A DNA stretch of 39,227 nt from an uncultured Lachnospiraceae bacterium (GCA_947626795.1 CANQTH010000001.1:101554-140780); one strand, 5' to 3'; positions 27,330 to 36,609 are shown, counted from the first letter of the stretch. Notes: generated by a model not told the origin, from the letters alone. Numbers and translations: made by a program.

Positions 27330-29030
27330 CTACAGCTTCAAGCTCCTGTAACGGTTCAGGCAGGCGTAGATTTCCTGCTTCCTTGGCATGGCAAGCCCGC
27401 TTGGGATGTAGCTGCCTTCGCAGACTCCGGCAAGCCCTTTCTGCCCCAGGAGATTGCAGAGAAGTGTGACGACGTCCGTGAGCGTCCGTTTCCCGTCGAT
27501 CAGATGAAGCTGCGCGTACTTGACGAGAGACGAGAGGGCGGAGAGCTGCTCCGTGTCCGCCAACTGCTCCACATAGCGCAGATCGATCGTGTCGCGGTTG
27601 ATCGAGATGGAATCTTTCCCAAGCGTCTTCGTCTTGATCCGGTCGTTCTTCTTGAAGGAAAAGTCCGGCTTCACGATGCGGGCGAAAGAAGGCTTGTCGC
27701 TGGGCTTGACAGGCTCGTCCGGCATCGGGAAGGCCTGCGCCTCTTTTTTCGCGAAATCCGTGATATCCTTCGGGAGGTAATGGTCCATCTGGATGATGCA
27801 GTCCGCCTTGTGGAAATAAGAGCCGGAGCTGCCCGCTACGAGGATCGTGGAAATGCCGTAGCCGGAAGAAAGCTCCTGCACGCGGTCGATGAAAGGCGTG
27901 ATCGGCTCGGAATCCCTGTTGACGACGCGCTGCATCAGCTCATCCCGTATCATGAAATTCGTCGCGCTCGTGTCTTCATCGATCAGCATCAGGCGCGTGC
28001 CTGTCTCCATCGCTTCCACGACGTTCGCGGCCTGAGAGGTGCTTCCGCTGGCGTCTTCCGTGCAGAAATGGAACGTGTCCTTTTTATTGGGCAGGTTGTT
28101 GATGAACATGGAAATGTCCACCTGCTTGATGCTCCTGCCGTCCTCCGCGCGGATCTTCATCGCGGTCTGGTCCGTGATCACGTATTCGCGCCCGTCGCCC
28201 GCGATGTGGTTGTAGACGCCAAGCTCCAACGCCTTTAATAAGGTAGATTTTCCGTGGTAGCCGCCGCCCACGACCAGCGTGATGCCGCGCCTGATCCCCA
28301 TGCCTGAGAGTTCTCCGTGGTTCGGGAGCTGCAGGGTGACTTCCAGGGACTTTGGGGATTGGAACGAGACGGCGTTCCGCATCGGGCGGTCCGACACGCC
28401 GGACTCCCTCGGCAGGATCGAGCCGTTCGCGACGAACGCGTCCAGTCCAAGCTTTGGAAGCTCATCCCGGATGTATTGCTGGTCTTCCGCCAGTTCCGCG
28501 ACTTTCCGCACTGCCTGCGGGTTTAAGGAACGGTAAAAGAGCGATTTTTTCACGCAGTCCGGGAGAAAATCGAAGAGGATCTTGATCAGCTCCCTGCTGT
28601 TGATCGTGCGCCCGTTCGCCGGGAAGCCAATCTCCATCCGCACGACGACGGCGCCGCCTTTTTCAATCTCGCAGGCCGTCCGCTCCAGGATCTCCTGCCC
28701 GCATCTGCTTACGGACATCAGGCCGCTCTTCCCGGAACCTTTCGCCTTGAACGTGAAGGCTTCGACCTGCTTTGCGAACTGCCGGATCAGGAAGTCCTGC
28801 AGAGCGGTCTTTTTGTGCTTCTTATCGTATAGGTCTTCCGGGAAGCCCGCGACTTTCCCCGGAACGTGGACGCTTACCTTGGACGGCGCGGCGAACGGGT
28901 CGCCCTGCACATGGTCGATAGACAGCACGTAGCCGTCGAACTGGTAAGCCCCCCTCGTATCCTTGTAAGCGGGATATCCCCTGTGGTCGATCCTGTTCAG
29001 TAAATCCCTCAAATCTGTAAAAGTTTTCAT
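27330..29030 (-). CDS. Predicted ABC-class ATPase (PF09818-like)
   Basis: 566 residues from the ATG at 29030 (MKTFTDLRDLLNRIDHRGYPAYKDTRG), fixed by GGAGGATATC before it. The N-terminal half has GYVLSIDHVQGDPFAAPSKVSV and ALQDFLIRQF; the ATPase core has Walker A GGGYHGKSTLLKAL near residue 255 and Walker B LMLIDEDTSATNFM near 348, with STILVAGSSGSYFHKADCIIQM as the switch segment. This is the pattern of the family described as predicted ATPases of the ABC class, which has no membrane partner; its biological role is not established to my knowledge. It is transcribed from a promoter divergent from that of xpaC-telA. Confidence 0.88.
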   Translation of the reverse strand: MKTFTDLRDLLNRIDHRGYPAYKDTRGAYQFDGYVLSIDHVQGDPFAAPSKVSVHVPGKVAGFPEDLYDKKHKKTALQDFLIRQFAKQVEAFTFKAKGSGKSGLMSVSRCGQEILERTACEIEKGGAVVVRMEIGFPANGRTINSRELIKILFDFLPDCVKKSLFYRSLNPQAVRKVAELAEDQQYIRDELPKLGLDAFVANGSILPRESGVSDRPMRNAVSFQSPKSLEVTLQLPNHGELSGMGIRRGITLVVGGGYHGKSTLLKALELGVYNHIAGDGREYVITDQTAMKIRAEDGRSIKQVDISMFINNLPNKKDTFHFCTEDASGSTSQAANVVEAMETGTRLMLIDEDTSATNFMIRDELMQRVVNRDSEPITPFIDRVQELSSGYGISTILVAGSSGSYFHKADCIIQMDHYLPKDITDFAKKEAQAFPMPDEPVKPSDKPSFARIVKPDFSFKKNDRIKTKTLGKDSISINRDTIDLRYVEQLADTEQLSALSSLVKYAQLHLIDGKRTLTDVVTLLCNLLGQKGLAGVCEGSYIPSGLAMPRKQEIYACLNRYRSLKL

Positions 29031-29103
29031 GATATCCTCCGTTTCATTTCCATAAATCGTCATTTTGTTACAGTTCGCCGATTGACCAGCGGACAGCAAC
29101 TTC

Positions 29104-29132
29104 ATTTTATCATTAGGAAGAAAAGAAAACAA
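29104..29132 (-). promoter_or_regulatory. Promoter of the ABC-class ATPase gene
   Basis: On the minus strand TTGTTT (29132-29127), a 17-base spacer and TAAAAT (29109-29104). It is divergent from the promoter at 29141-29169, with only 8 bases between the two -35 hexamers. Confidence 0.65.
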
Positions 29133-29140
29133 TAAAAAGA

Positions 29141-29169
29141 TTGATTTTAGCGGACACTTGTTAGATAAT
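29141..29169 (+). promoter_or_regulatory. Promoter of the xpaC-telA genes
   Basis: TTGATT (29141-29146), a 17-base spacer and GATAAT (29164-29169). It is close to consensus, with its -35 almost touching that of the divergent ATPase promoter. Confidence 0.7.
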
Positions 29170-29254
29170 AAAGGCAGGGAAAACCGGATGGGAAAAGAGC
29201 ATGGCAGGGCGGCTGGAGAGCTGAACTGCCGCAAAAGAACGATCGGAGGGGCGT

Positions 29255-30433
29255 ATGGACGGCGAATGGGAAAAATTTGGAAGGAATATCCGCGATATTG
29301 TTGAAGACGCCGTGGCTTCCAGAAATTTCAGCCAGTTGAGCAAGGCGGTCACGGATACGGTCAACGAGGCGCGGGACGCGTTTTTCTTCCAGCCTTACGA
29401 ATATAACAGGGACGCCCGCGCGCGCAAGCTTCCGGAAGAGAATAAGAAAAGGCAGGATCCTGCGCTTTTCCAGAAAAATACGGGCGTGAAAGTCGGGGGA
29501 TGGACAATGGCGATCCTGGGCTATACGTTCAGCTTCGGGCTTGGGCTGGTTGTTCTGATCCTGATCCTTTCGTGCCTGTTCTTAGGGAGCGTCCCTTCAG
29601 GCATACGGATCGCGTTTTCTGTTTTGCTTCCATTCCTGGTCGCGGGGGCGGCGGCCGCATGGAAGGGCGGGAGCCTGATCTCCGCCTTGAAGCGGTACCG
29701 CGGCTACATCGAGGGGCTGAACGGGAAGACTTACTGCAACATCGAGGATCTTGCGGGGAAGAGCGGAAGATCCTTCCGTTATGTCAAGAAAGACCTGAAA
29801 AAAATGATAAAGAAGGGCTGGTTCCGGCAGGGGCATTTAGACGACGACAACGCCTGCCTGATCGTCAGCCACGACACGTACCGCGAATACAGGGACTTGC
29901 AGCGGCAGCGCTTAGAGCAGAAAAATCTTGAACTGGAAGAAAGAGAAGCTGGGAAGGATAAGGGAAAAGAGCCTGCTGGGGACAGCCGCGTGCAGAAGGT
30001 GATGGAAGAGGGGAACGCGTACTTGGAACAGATCCGGGCGTGCAACCGCGCGATCCCAGGGGAAGAGATCTCCGGGAAGATTTCCCGGATGGAGACGTTG
30101 GTGCAGAAGATCTTCGACAGGGTGGGGGAAGACCCGGATTCCCTGGATGATATCAGCAAGCTGATGGAATATTACCTGCCTACGACGGTAAAACTGTTAG
30201 AAGCCTACCGCCAGTTGGACAGCCAGCCGATTCAGGGAGAGAATATCATGTCCTCGAAGCGGGAGATTGAGAAGACGTTAGGCACGCTGAACGCGGCGTT
30301 TGAGAAATTGTTGGACAGCCTGTTTGAGGACGTGGCATGGGACGTCTCTTCCGACATCTCCGTGCTGAACACGATGCTTTCCCAGGAAGGGCTGGCGGGG
30401 AAGGATTTTGACAGGACGAAAAACCTTGGATAG
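29255..30433 (+). CDS. XpaC-like membrane protein (5-bromo-4-chloroindolyl phosphate hydrolysis family)
   Basis: 392 residues; GGAGGGG precedes the ATG. The N-terminal polar part (NIRDIVEDAVASRNFSQLSKAVTDTVN) is followed by two membrane segments, about residues 82-108 (MAILGYTFSFGLGLVVLILILSC) and 113-133. The cytoplasmic C-terminal half has a winged-helix-like stretch (TYCNIEDLAGKSGRSFRYVKKDLKKMIKKGWF) and a helical region ending in LMEYYLPTTVKLLEAYRQLD, the block that recognises the XpaC family. The name comes from a Bacillus phenotype; a direct enzymatic role is doubtful. It is paired with telA 24 bases downstream, as in many Firmicutes. Confidence 0.85.
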   Translation: MDGEWEKFGRNIRDIVEDAVASRNFSQLSKAVTDTVNEARDAFFFQPYEYNRDARARKLPEENKKRQDPALFQKNTGVKVGGWTMAILGYTFSFGLGLVVLILILSCLFLGSVPSGIRIAFSVLLPFLVAGAAAAWKGGSLISALKRYRGYIEGLNGKTYCNIEDLAGKSGRSFRYVKKDLKKMIKKGWFRQGHLDDDNACLIVSHDTYREYRDLQRQRLEQKNLELEEREAGKDKGKEPAGDSRVQKVMEEGNAYLEQIRACNRAIPGEEISGKISRMETLVQKIFDRVGEDPDSLDDISKLMEYYLPTTVKLLEAYRQLDSQPIQGENIMSSKREIEKTLGTLNAAFEKLLDSLFEDVAWDVSSDISVLNTMLSQEGLAGKDFDRTKNLG

Positions 30434-30457
30434 CAGAAAAAGACAGGAGGAAAATTT

Positions 30458-31597
30458 ATGAGCGATACATTAGAAGAATTTAGCGAAGCCCCGGTTCTGA
30501 CGCTGGATCCGTTTTCGGAGAAGGCGGAAGCAGCGGAAGCCGGGCAAAAACAGGAATTGGAAGAGGCGCCCGCCTGGGACGACACGATGCTTTCCGAGGA
30601 GGAGCGGCGCATGGTGGATCAGTTCACCAGCCAGATCGACCTGCATGATTCCAATATCGTGCTGCAGTACGGCGCGGGAACGCAGAAAAAGATGGCGGAC
30701 TTTTCGGAAAAAGCCCTGGAAAACGTGAGGACGAAGGACTTGGGCGAGATCGGCGGCCTGCTTTCCGGGGTCGTCATGGAATTGAAGGAATTTGACGAAG
30801 AGGAAGAAAAGGGCATTTTCGGGATCTTCAAGAAGCAGTCGAACAAGTTAAGCGCGATGAAGGCGAAGTACGACAAGGCGGAGGAGAACGTCAACAAGAT
30901 CTGCAAGGCGTTAGAAGGGCATCAGGTTCAGCTTTTGAAAGACGCTGCCCTTTTGGATAAGATGTACGAGCAGAATAAGGTATATTTCAAGGAACTCTCC
31001 ATGTATATCCTGGCGGGGAAGAAGAAAGTGGAGGAGGTGCGCCGGACGGAGCTTGCGGGGCTTATCGCGAAGGCGAACGCGTCCGGCCTGCCGGAGGACG
31101 CCCAGGAAGCGAAGGATCTGGAATCGCTCTGCACACGGTTTGAGAAGAAACTCCACGACCTGGAGCTTACGCGGATGATCTCGATCCAGACGGCGCCGCA
31201 GATCCGCCTGGTGCAGAACAACGATACCGTCATGGTGGAAAAGATACAGTCCACCATTGTCAACACCGTTCCGCTCTGGAAGAGCCAGATGGTACTCGCG
31301 CTGGGCGTGGAGCATTCGGCGCAGGCGGCGCGGGCGCAGCGTGAAGTGACGGACATGACGAACGAGCTGCTGAAGAAGAATGCGGAGAAGCTGAAAATGG
31401 CCACAGTCGAGACGGCGAAGGAATCCGAGCGCGGGATCGTCGATCTGGAGACGCTGCGCGCCACGAACGAATCGCTGATCTCCACGCTGGACGAAGTGAT
31501 GCGCATCCAGCAGGAGGGGAAGGAAAAGAGAAGGGAGGCGGAAAAAGAGATCAACCGCTTAGAAGGAGAGCTGAAGGAAAAACTGCTTCAGATATAA
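30458..31597 (+). CDS. telA: TelA family protein (toxic anion resistance)
   Basis: 379 residues, soluble and very helical. Family blocks are IVLQYGAGTQKKMADFSEKALENVRTKDLGEIGGLLSGVVMELKEF, GIFGIFKKQSNKLSAMKAKYDKAEENVNKI and QTAPQIRLVQNNDTVMVEKIQSTIVNTVPLWKSQMVLALG. TelA relatives are linked to tellurite resistance and to cell-envelope stress tolerance; the mechanism is unknown. AGGAGG precedes the ATG. The last 60 residues are a coiled coil (KEKRREAEKEINRLEGELKEKLLQI). Together with XpaC it likely forms a functional pair at the membrane. Confidence 0.93.
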   Translation: MSDTLEEFSEAPVLTLDPFSEKAEAAEAGQKQELEEAPAWDDTMLSEEERRMVDQFTSQIDLHDSNIVLQYGAGTQKKMADFSEKALENVRTKDLGEIGGLLSGVVMELKEFDEEEEKGIFGIFKKQSNKLSAMKAKYDKAEENVNKICKALEGHQVQLLKDAALLDKMYEQNKVYFKELSMYILAGKKKVEEVRRTELAGLIAKANASGLPEDAQEAKDLESLCTRFEKKLHDLELTRMISIQTAPQIRLVQNNDTVMVEKIQSTIVNTVPLWKSQMVLALGVEHSAQAARAQREVTDMTNELLKKNAEKLKMATVETAKESERGIVDLETLRATNESLISTLDEVMRIQQEGKEKRREAEKEINRLEGELKEKLLQI

Positions 31598-31619
31598 TTG
31601 CAGGTTAAGGAGTGGAAGG

Positions 31620-31847
31620 GTGAAGATATTAGTTGTAATTGAGAACACGGACGCCCCGGACAGCCTGACGGATATGATAAAAGAAGAAACCTCCCATAAC
31701 GTGGTCGGGATCGCGAAAGAGGAGATGGACGGGATTTATTTTATGAAAGAAGACGTCCCGGATCTGGTGATCACCGATTTACGCATGGATGAAGCGGATC
31801 GGAACGCGCTGTTTTCCAGGCTTCAAAAAAATGTGGGGGGGGGGTAA
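31620..31847 (+). CDS. Response regulator, N-terminal receiver part (broken at a G10 tract)
   Basis: The GTG start at 31620 has AAGGAG eight bases before it. The 75 residues begin MKILVVIENTDAPDSL and reach VITDLRM, where the Asp corresponds to the phosphoacceptor of receiver domains. The acidic pair normally at the end of the first strand is altered (VIENTD instead of VDDE-like), so phosphorylation may be weak. The frame ends at TAA just after ten consecutive G residues (31835-31844). Removing one G joins this frame to the following entry ([18 protein letters not shown]), restoring a protein of about 500 residues. Confidence 0.75.
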   Translation: MKILVVIENTDAPDSLTDMIKEETSHNVVGIAKEEMDGIYFMKEDVPDLVITDLRMDEADRNALFSRLQKNVGGG

Positions 31848-33126
31848 AGAGGTATTCAGCATTGTCATTGACAGAAGGCGGCCGGAAGCGCGCAAAGGGA
31901 GAGGCGCGCGCCCGGATGTCGGGGAACATTTATCGAAACCTGTTTCTGTGGAGGATTTATCTTGGGCGATCGATAAGATCGAAAGAATTTTAGAAAAGAA
32001 GAAACTTCACAAAGAAGAATGTATTGCAAAATATTTTTTTGGGACGCGGTTGGAAAAGGAGGAGGCGAAGGAGTCCTTAAAAGAGATTTTTCCCAAAGAG
32101 CAGAATGAGTCCTACGGGGTGATGCTGATCTATTTTGGAAATATTTTTTTGGACAGCATGAAGGTCGTGGAAAATTCCATCGACAATACGGAACACAAAT
32201 TCCCGGAGCTTCAATTCCTAAACGTCTGGGAAGAGCATACCAGCCTTGTAGTCCTGATGATGAAAGGACGGAGGGCGGCTCTGGAACGTTTTATGGATGA
32301 GTTTGACGGCATCACGAAGAATGTGTTCCGAAAGTACAACCGGGAAGTTCCCCATTCCATTGGATTGGGGGCTGACATCGACGATATGCAGGAGGTTTTC
32401 CAGAAATGCAGAAAGGCGCTGACTTTCTGCCTGGTGAAGGGGTGCGACAGGCTGATCCGGGCGGATGAGATCCATTCGTTTGGGATGCGGGAAGAATCCT
32501 ATCCGATCCGGGAGGAGAAAAAGATCTTTTCCGCGATCGAGTCCTGGGATATCGGGGAAGCGAAAAAGTGGATCGACGCGTTCTTAAAGAAGGTTGCGAT
32601 AGAAGACGGCAACCCGGAGGACGTCCGCCATAATATCTTAAAGCTGATGGGAAGCATGGTGGGCATGGCGAAGGAGATCAACCTGGCCGCCTACCGCCTG
32701 ATCATAGAGCGGAATTATATCTGTAGGATCTGCGCTTTATGCACGATAAGCGAGGCGCGCGAGATCCTCTATGAGATAGCGGAAGAGGTGAACCGGAGGA
32801 AAGAGGAAAACGAGGTCAGCAATTATATCGTCAACCGCACGCTGGAATATGTCCAGAACCATTTCAAGGAGGACGTCAGCTTGAAGAAATTGGCGGAAGT
32901 ATTGGAGATCACGCCGGAATATTTGAGTATGCTGTTCAAGCGGGAGACGGGGATGAATTTTTCCATCTATCTGAAGGAATTTCGGATCAATTACGCCAAG
33001 CGGCTGATCAAAGGGACGGACATGAAGGTCTATGAGGTCGCGCGGGAATGCGGCTACAGCAACTCGAATTATTTTACGAAGGTGTTTAAGGAAGTGACGG
33101 GGATTTCACCCACAAAATACCATTGA
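31789..33126 (+). CDS. Response regulator, C-terminal part with AraC-type DNA-binding domain
   Basis: This frame carries the rest of the receiver ([18 protein letters not shown], with the conserved Lys of the SKP motif), a linker domain of about 250 residues typical of YesN-like regulators, and a C-terminal AraC/XylS double helix-turn-helix ([23 protein letters not shown]-like segment, then [31 protein letters not shown]). The ATG at 31789 lacks a ribosome site and lies before the G10 tract in a different frame from the GTG start, so the real gene most likely starts at 31620. YesN-type regulators usually control sugar uptake or secreted enzymes. The stop lies 17 bases before the chemoreceptor ATG. 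Confidence 0.8.
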   Translation: MKRIGTRCFPGFKKMWGGGKEVFSIVIDRRRPEARKGRGARPDVGEHLSKPVSVEDLSWAIDKIERILEKKKLHKEECIAKYFFGTRLEKEEAKESLKEIFPKEQNESYGVMLIYFGNIFLDSMKVVENSIDNTEHKFPELQFLNVWEEHTSLVVLMMKGRRAALERFMDEFDGITKNVFRKYNREVPHSIGLGADIDDMQEVFQKCRKALTFCLVKGCDRLIRADEIHSFGMREESYPIREEKKIFSAIESWDIGEAKKWIDAFLKKVAIEDGNPEDVRHNILKLMGSMVGMAKEINLAAYRLIIERNYICRICALCTISEAREILYEIAEEVNRRKEENEVSNYIVNRTLEYVQNHFKEDVSLKKLAEVLEITPEYLSMLFKRETGMNFSIYLKEFRINYAKRLIKGTDMKVYEVARECGYSNSNYFTKVFKEVTGISPTKYH

Positions 33127-33143
33127 GAAAACGGAGGGAATGG

Positions 33144-35192
33144 ATGAGATTTCGGAGTATTTTTCAGAAGATAGCGGTACCGATGCTTTTGATCGTCTGC
33201 CTGTTCGGCGCGATGATCTTGGGGATCGTCAGCAAATTGTTCACGGAGACGTACGTGAAGCAGATTTATGAGGAAAACAGCAATACGGCGAATTCCGTGG
33301 CGGAATCCGTGGGGGATTTCATGGATATGGCGTACCGCGTCACGGAGCAGCTCGCCTATATGGACGATATCCTCACGATGGACACGAACGAGCAGACCCC
33401 GGTCGCGGTGGGGACGGCGGAGCGGAATGACTATTTCGAGCTGATCTATATCCAGGATATGAACGGCGACCAGACCGGGCGGTCCAGCGGGGATCTTGGA
33501 AATCGGGCGAACCGCTGGTGGTTCACGCAGATGATGGAGCAGTGGACGCCTTTTGTCTCGGAATCTTATTATTCCATCAATACGAACATGGCCTGCGCTT
33601 CCATCTTTTTTCCGCTGGAAAAGGACGGGGAGCAGCTCGGCATCCTGGCGACGGATATCAAGCTGGACAAGCTACAGGAAGCCGTCATGAAATTTTCCGA
33701 CCTGGAGAAAGGCAAGATTTCTTTCCTGATCGACGGGAAAGGCGTGGTCGTGGCGCATCCGGACAGCGTTTATTATGAAGAGCTGTACAATTACAAGAAC
33801 ATGACGCGCACGGTCACGAAAAAAGACGAGGCCGGGGAAGTGGTGTACGACGAGGAAGGGAACATCGTGACGGAAGAGCTTCCGATCGAGATCTCCCCGG
33901 AATACACTTCCATGATCGAGCAGGCGATGGCTGGAAATTCCGGCCAGGGCGAGATCACGGAGGATGGGAAGGAATATTATGTGAATTACGCCCCCGTGCC
34001 GATGGACGGGGATTCGGATTCCTGGTCCGTCATCACGCTCCAGGAAAAGGATAAGGCCCTCGCGCTGATGAACCGCATCATCCGCGACGGGATCGTGGCG
34101 ACGGTGGCGGCGGCCGTCGTGGCGATGCTTTTGATCATGGCGCTGTCGCGGTCGATCACGAAGCCTATCCGCTATTGCCTGGATCGGCTGACGCAGCTTT
34201 CCCACGGGGATCTGTCCACGGCGGTTCCGGCGACGCGCGGCAAGGACGAGACGGCGAGGCTTTTACATGTCTTAGGCGACACGATCCAGACGCTGAAGGA
34301 GATCATCGATGAGATCAGCGAGCATCTGAAACGCCTTGCGGACGGCAACCTGGCAAGGCGGGAACACATATTTGAAGGGGAATTCGATGAGCTTGGCAAT
34401 TCCCTGGGCATCATCACGGACAGCCTCCGGAGCGCGTTCCGCGAGGTCGGAAACCATTCCGAGGATGTGTTCCACAGCGCGAATTCCCTTGCGGACACGG
34501 CGCAGTCCTTAGCGCGCGACGCCACTTTGCAGGCGAGCGCGGTGGAGGAGCTGTCGTCCACGATCCAGAACACGTCGAGCCATATTGGCAAGAACGAGAA
34601 CACGGCCCGTATGGTGAAGGAAAAGATGGAAATGGTGAACGCCGACATGAAGGAGGGCAACTCCTCCATGAAGAAGCTGTTGGAGGCGATGAGCCTGATC
34701 TATGAAAATTCCAGGAAGATCAACGGAATCAGCCGGGCGATCCAGGATATCTCCTACCAGACGAACCTGCTGTCAATGAACGCTTCCGTGGAGGCGGCGC
34801 GCGCCGGGAAGACGGGGCAGGGCTTTTCCGTGATCGCGGAGGAGATCCGCGACCTGGCGGCGGACTGCTCCCAAGCGGCCGCGAGCGCGTCGGAGCTTGC
34901 CGGAACCGCGATCGTCGAGGTGGAGGAGGGCATGAAGGTCTTGGATCACGCCGTTTCCGTCATTGAAAATTCCACCCTGGCAGCGAAAGAGGCCAGCAAG
35001 ATGATCGAGGAGATCTCGGCGGCAGCGAAAGACCAGAATGACGCGATCCGGCAGATCTCTACGGCCCTGGATCAGATCTCCAATGTGGTGCAGAACAATT
35101 CGGCGGTATCCCAGGAGAGCGCGTCGTCCAGCGCGGACATGGAGAAAAATGCGCGGCGATTGAAGGAGATCATCCGGAAATATCGGTATTAA
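33144..35192 (+). CDS. Methyl-accepting chemotaxis protein with dCache sensor
   Basis: 682 residues from the ATG at 33144 ([22 protein letters not shown]), after GGAGGG; an in-frame TTG at 33123 overlaps the regulator stop but is less likely. Membrane segments lie at about residues 8-30 and 314-337. Between them is an extracellular double-Cache domain ([53 protein letters not shown]). A HAMP domain is at about 337-390, and the signalling hairpin tip is [38 protein letters not shown]. There is no C-terminal CheR-binding pentapeptide. It follows the AraC-type regulator closely, so the two may respond to the same signal. Its ligand is unknown. Confidence 0.92.
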   Translation: MRFRSIFQKIAVPMLLIVCLFGAMILGIVSKLFTETYVKQIYEENSNTANSVAESVGDFMDMAYRVTEQLAYMDDILTMDTNEQTPVAVGTAERNDYFELIYIQDMNGDQTGRSSGDLGNRANRWWFTQMMEQWTPFVSESYYSINTNMACASIFFPLEKDGEQLGILATDIKLDKLQEAVMKFSDLEKGKISFLIDGKGVVVAHPDSVYYEELYNYKNMTRTVTKKDEAGEVVYDEEGNIVTEELPIEISPEYTSMIEQAMAGNSGQGEITEDGKEYYVNYAPVPMDGDSDSWSVITLQEKDKALALMNRIIRDGIVATVAAAVVAMLLIMALSRSITKPIRYCLDRLTQLSHGDLSTAVPATRGKDETARLLHVLGDTIQTLKEIIDEISEHLKRLADGNLARREHIFEGEFDELGNSLGIITDSLRSAFREVGNHSEDVFHSANSLADTAQSLARDATLQASAVEELSSTIQNTSSHIGKNENTARMVKEKMEMVNADMKEGNSSMKKLLEAMSLIYENSRKINGISRAIQDISYQTNLLSMNASVEAARAGKTGQGFSVIAEEIRDLAADCSQAAASASELAGTAIVEVEEGMKVLDHAVSVIENSTLAAKEASKMIEEISAAAKDQNDAIRQISTALDQISNVVQNNSAVSQESASSSADMEKNARRLKEIIRKYRY

Positions 35193-35236
35193 GTTACAAT
35201 CAAAAAAATATTTTAACAAGTAGAGGAGGGAATTTT

Positions 35237-36178
35237 ATGATGAAGATGAAATGGAAACAACAGATTGCAATCATATTAGCGCTTACTGTTTTCGTAACAC
35301 TGATGCCAGTGGGAAATGTACAGGCGAAAAGCAAAAGTCCGGCGAAACTTGGGGCGAAGGATTTTATCTGTACGGTGGATGGAAAGAAAGCAGATATTAT
35401 AAAGGCAGCAAAAAAGGAAAAGACATGGGGGACTTTTGTATGCGAAGATACAGCTATAAAAAGTAAAAATGACAGCAGCATCAAAACAAAGCGTAACGTG
35501 AAATTGGGAAGCACAGCATCTTATGTAAAAAAGCAGTATGGAAACACGTCTAAAGTAAAAGTCAATGAAAAAGACGGGTTTTATAAAACGATAAAATATA
35601 ACAGTTTTCAGATAGACGTTTCTATTTGGAAAACGTATCTGGAATATAATTACAAGAAGGGCAGCGATAAATATAAGATTCGGTTTTATCTGGATCAGAA
35701 GAACAAAGTAACTGCGCTTGTCTATCTAAAGAATCTGGATCAGTTTCAACAATATCCCAGTAAGGAAATAAATCCGGGGCTGACCTTTCAGGCGCCAAAA
35801 GGAAAGAAAGTGACTACTAAAACAATCAATGGCAAGAAAGTATATATGGTGCCAAGAGGAACGAAAATCAAATTTAAAAAGCTGAATACGGCAGCCCGTC
35901 TAATCATGTATGATGTGGACGGAGACATAAAAAGGGAAGGTGAAGGCGATTATCTTCAGACTGGCGCTGCCGCAGTTCGGGCGGGAAAAAGCTATGACTT
36001 TGAAACTGTAGTAAATGAGACTATCACCAACGATAATGAGAAAAAATTAAATTTTGATAAGTTGGGAAAATATCTTTACTTTACCTTACGGTTTGATGGC
36101 GAGGGCAGCTATAATCCGAAAACTCAGCAGCATAAATATAAGACAGCTCCAACGGTTTATTATTTCAGATTCAAATAA
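35237..36178 (+). CDS. Secreted protein of unknown function, AT-rich
   Basis: 313 residues; GAGGAGGGAATTTT precedes the ATG (ATG-ATG-AAG-ATG, so the exact start may be one codon later). A clear signal peptide ends near residue 30 (IILALTVFVTLMPVGNVQA-KSK). The mature part is rich in Lys, Tyr and Asn, with KLGSTASYVKKQYGN and WKTYLEYNYKKGSDKYKIRFYLDQKNKVTALVYL, which recall small beta-fold extracellular domains. No cell-wall anchor or known catalytic motif is seen. Codon use is clearly more AT-rich than the neighbouring GC-rich genes, which suggests recent acquisition. It ends before a tandem repeat and a strong terminator. Confidence 0.8.
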   Translation: MMKMKWKQQIAIILALTVFVTLMPVGNVQAKSKSPAKLGAKDFICTVDGKKADIIKAAKKEKTWGTFVCEDTAIKSKNDSSIKTKRNVKLGSTASYVKKQYGNTSKVKVNEKDGFYKTIKYNSFQIDVSIWKTYLEYNYKKGSDKYKIRFYLDQKNKVTALVYLKNLDQFQQYPSKEINPGLTFQAPKGKKVTTKTINGKKVYMVPRGTKIKFKKLNTAARLIMYDVDGDIKREGEGDYLQTGAAAVRAGKSYDFETVVNETITNDNEKKLNFDKLGKYLYFTLRFDGEGSYNPKTQQHKYKTAPTVYYFRFK

Positions 36179-36221
36179 AACAGAGATGAACTTTGGGTAT
36201 AGGTGAGAAAAGCAAGAAAAG

Positions 36222-36311
36222 TATACCACTGACCGATATGTGGTATATAAATGGTCGGGTTGAAAGTTTACCGCTGACCAATATGCGGTATATAAGTGGT
36301 TGGGTTGAAAG
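36222..36311 (+). repeat. Tandem 45-bp repeat with a pseudoknot-like fold, 3' of the secreted protein gene
   Basis: Two units, with CTGACC at 36229 and 36274 (period 45). Each has a stem: ATACCAC with GTGGTAT in copy 1, and TTACCGC with GCGGTAT in copy 2. The loop GACC can pair with a downstream GGTC/GGTT. The change from A-T to G-C in the first stem, and from G-T to A-T in the second pairing, keep both helices. This favours a structured RNA over a coding repeat. Confidence 0.65.
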
Positions 36312-36314
36312 CAT

Positions 36315-36344
36315 AGTCCTTCGCCATAAGGCGGGGGACTTTTC
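36315..36344 (+). terminator. Intrinsic terminator after the tandem repeat
   Basis: AGTCCTTCGCC-ATAA-GGCGGGGGACT followed by TTTTC. The 11-bp stem has two G-T pairs. It ends the transcript of the AT-rich secreted protein gene and places the tandem repeat in its 3' UTR. Confidence 0.8.
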
Positions 36345-36418
36345 AATAATGAGGATAGATAAAGGAGATCATTTGGAAATATCGATATTAAGGGGAAATT
36401 TTATAAAAAAGAATCTAA

Positions 36419-36447
36419 TTGAAATTTTTGTCAATCTATGATAGCAT
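36419..36447 (+). promoter_or_regulatory. Candidate promoter of the small toxin-like gene
   Basis: TTGAAA (36419-36424), a 17-base spacer and TAGCAT (36442-36447). The predicted start near 36454 (GGGACTACC) would give a leader of about 155 bases before the peptide ATG. Confidence 0.5.
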
Positions 36448-36453
36448 TTCATT

Positions 36454-36609
36454 GGGACTACCAAGATGGTAGGCGGTTAGCCCTCTTCGGAGGGATTGTG
36501 TCTCACACTTTATTTCGGTCGGCGCAGAACTTACGCCTGTCGGATGAAGTATGTCCCTCCGTTTACATGGAAACCGGAAACGGAATCTGGGAAAGGAGGG
36601 ATAAGGCTT
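36454..36609 (+). promoter_or_regulatory. Folded leader of the small toxin-like gene, with maskable Shine-Dalgarno
   Basis: CCCTC-TTCG-GAGGG (36481-36494) is a stable tetraloop hairpin. The stretch TATGTCCCTCCG near 36550 is complementary to the Shine-Dalgarno GGAGGGATA (near 36596-36604), with an inner stem CCGTTT...AAACGG between them. The same anti-Shine-Dalgarno can also pair with CGGAGGGA at 36488-36495, giving two competing folds. CGGTTAGCCC at 36474-36483 is complementary to GGGCTAACCG at 36758-36767, downstream of the gene. Confidence 0.55.

Noticed and set aside
36193-36441. 82-residue frame through the tandem 45-bp repeat, including a possible 22-residue peptide from a TTG at about 36373
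   Set aside because: Differences between the two repeat copies keep RNA pairing and change amino acids; the 22-residue tail has a fair ribosome site but nothing else to support it.
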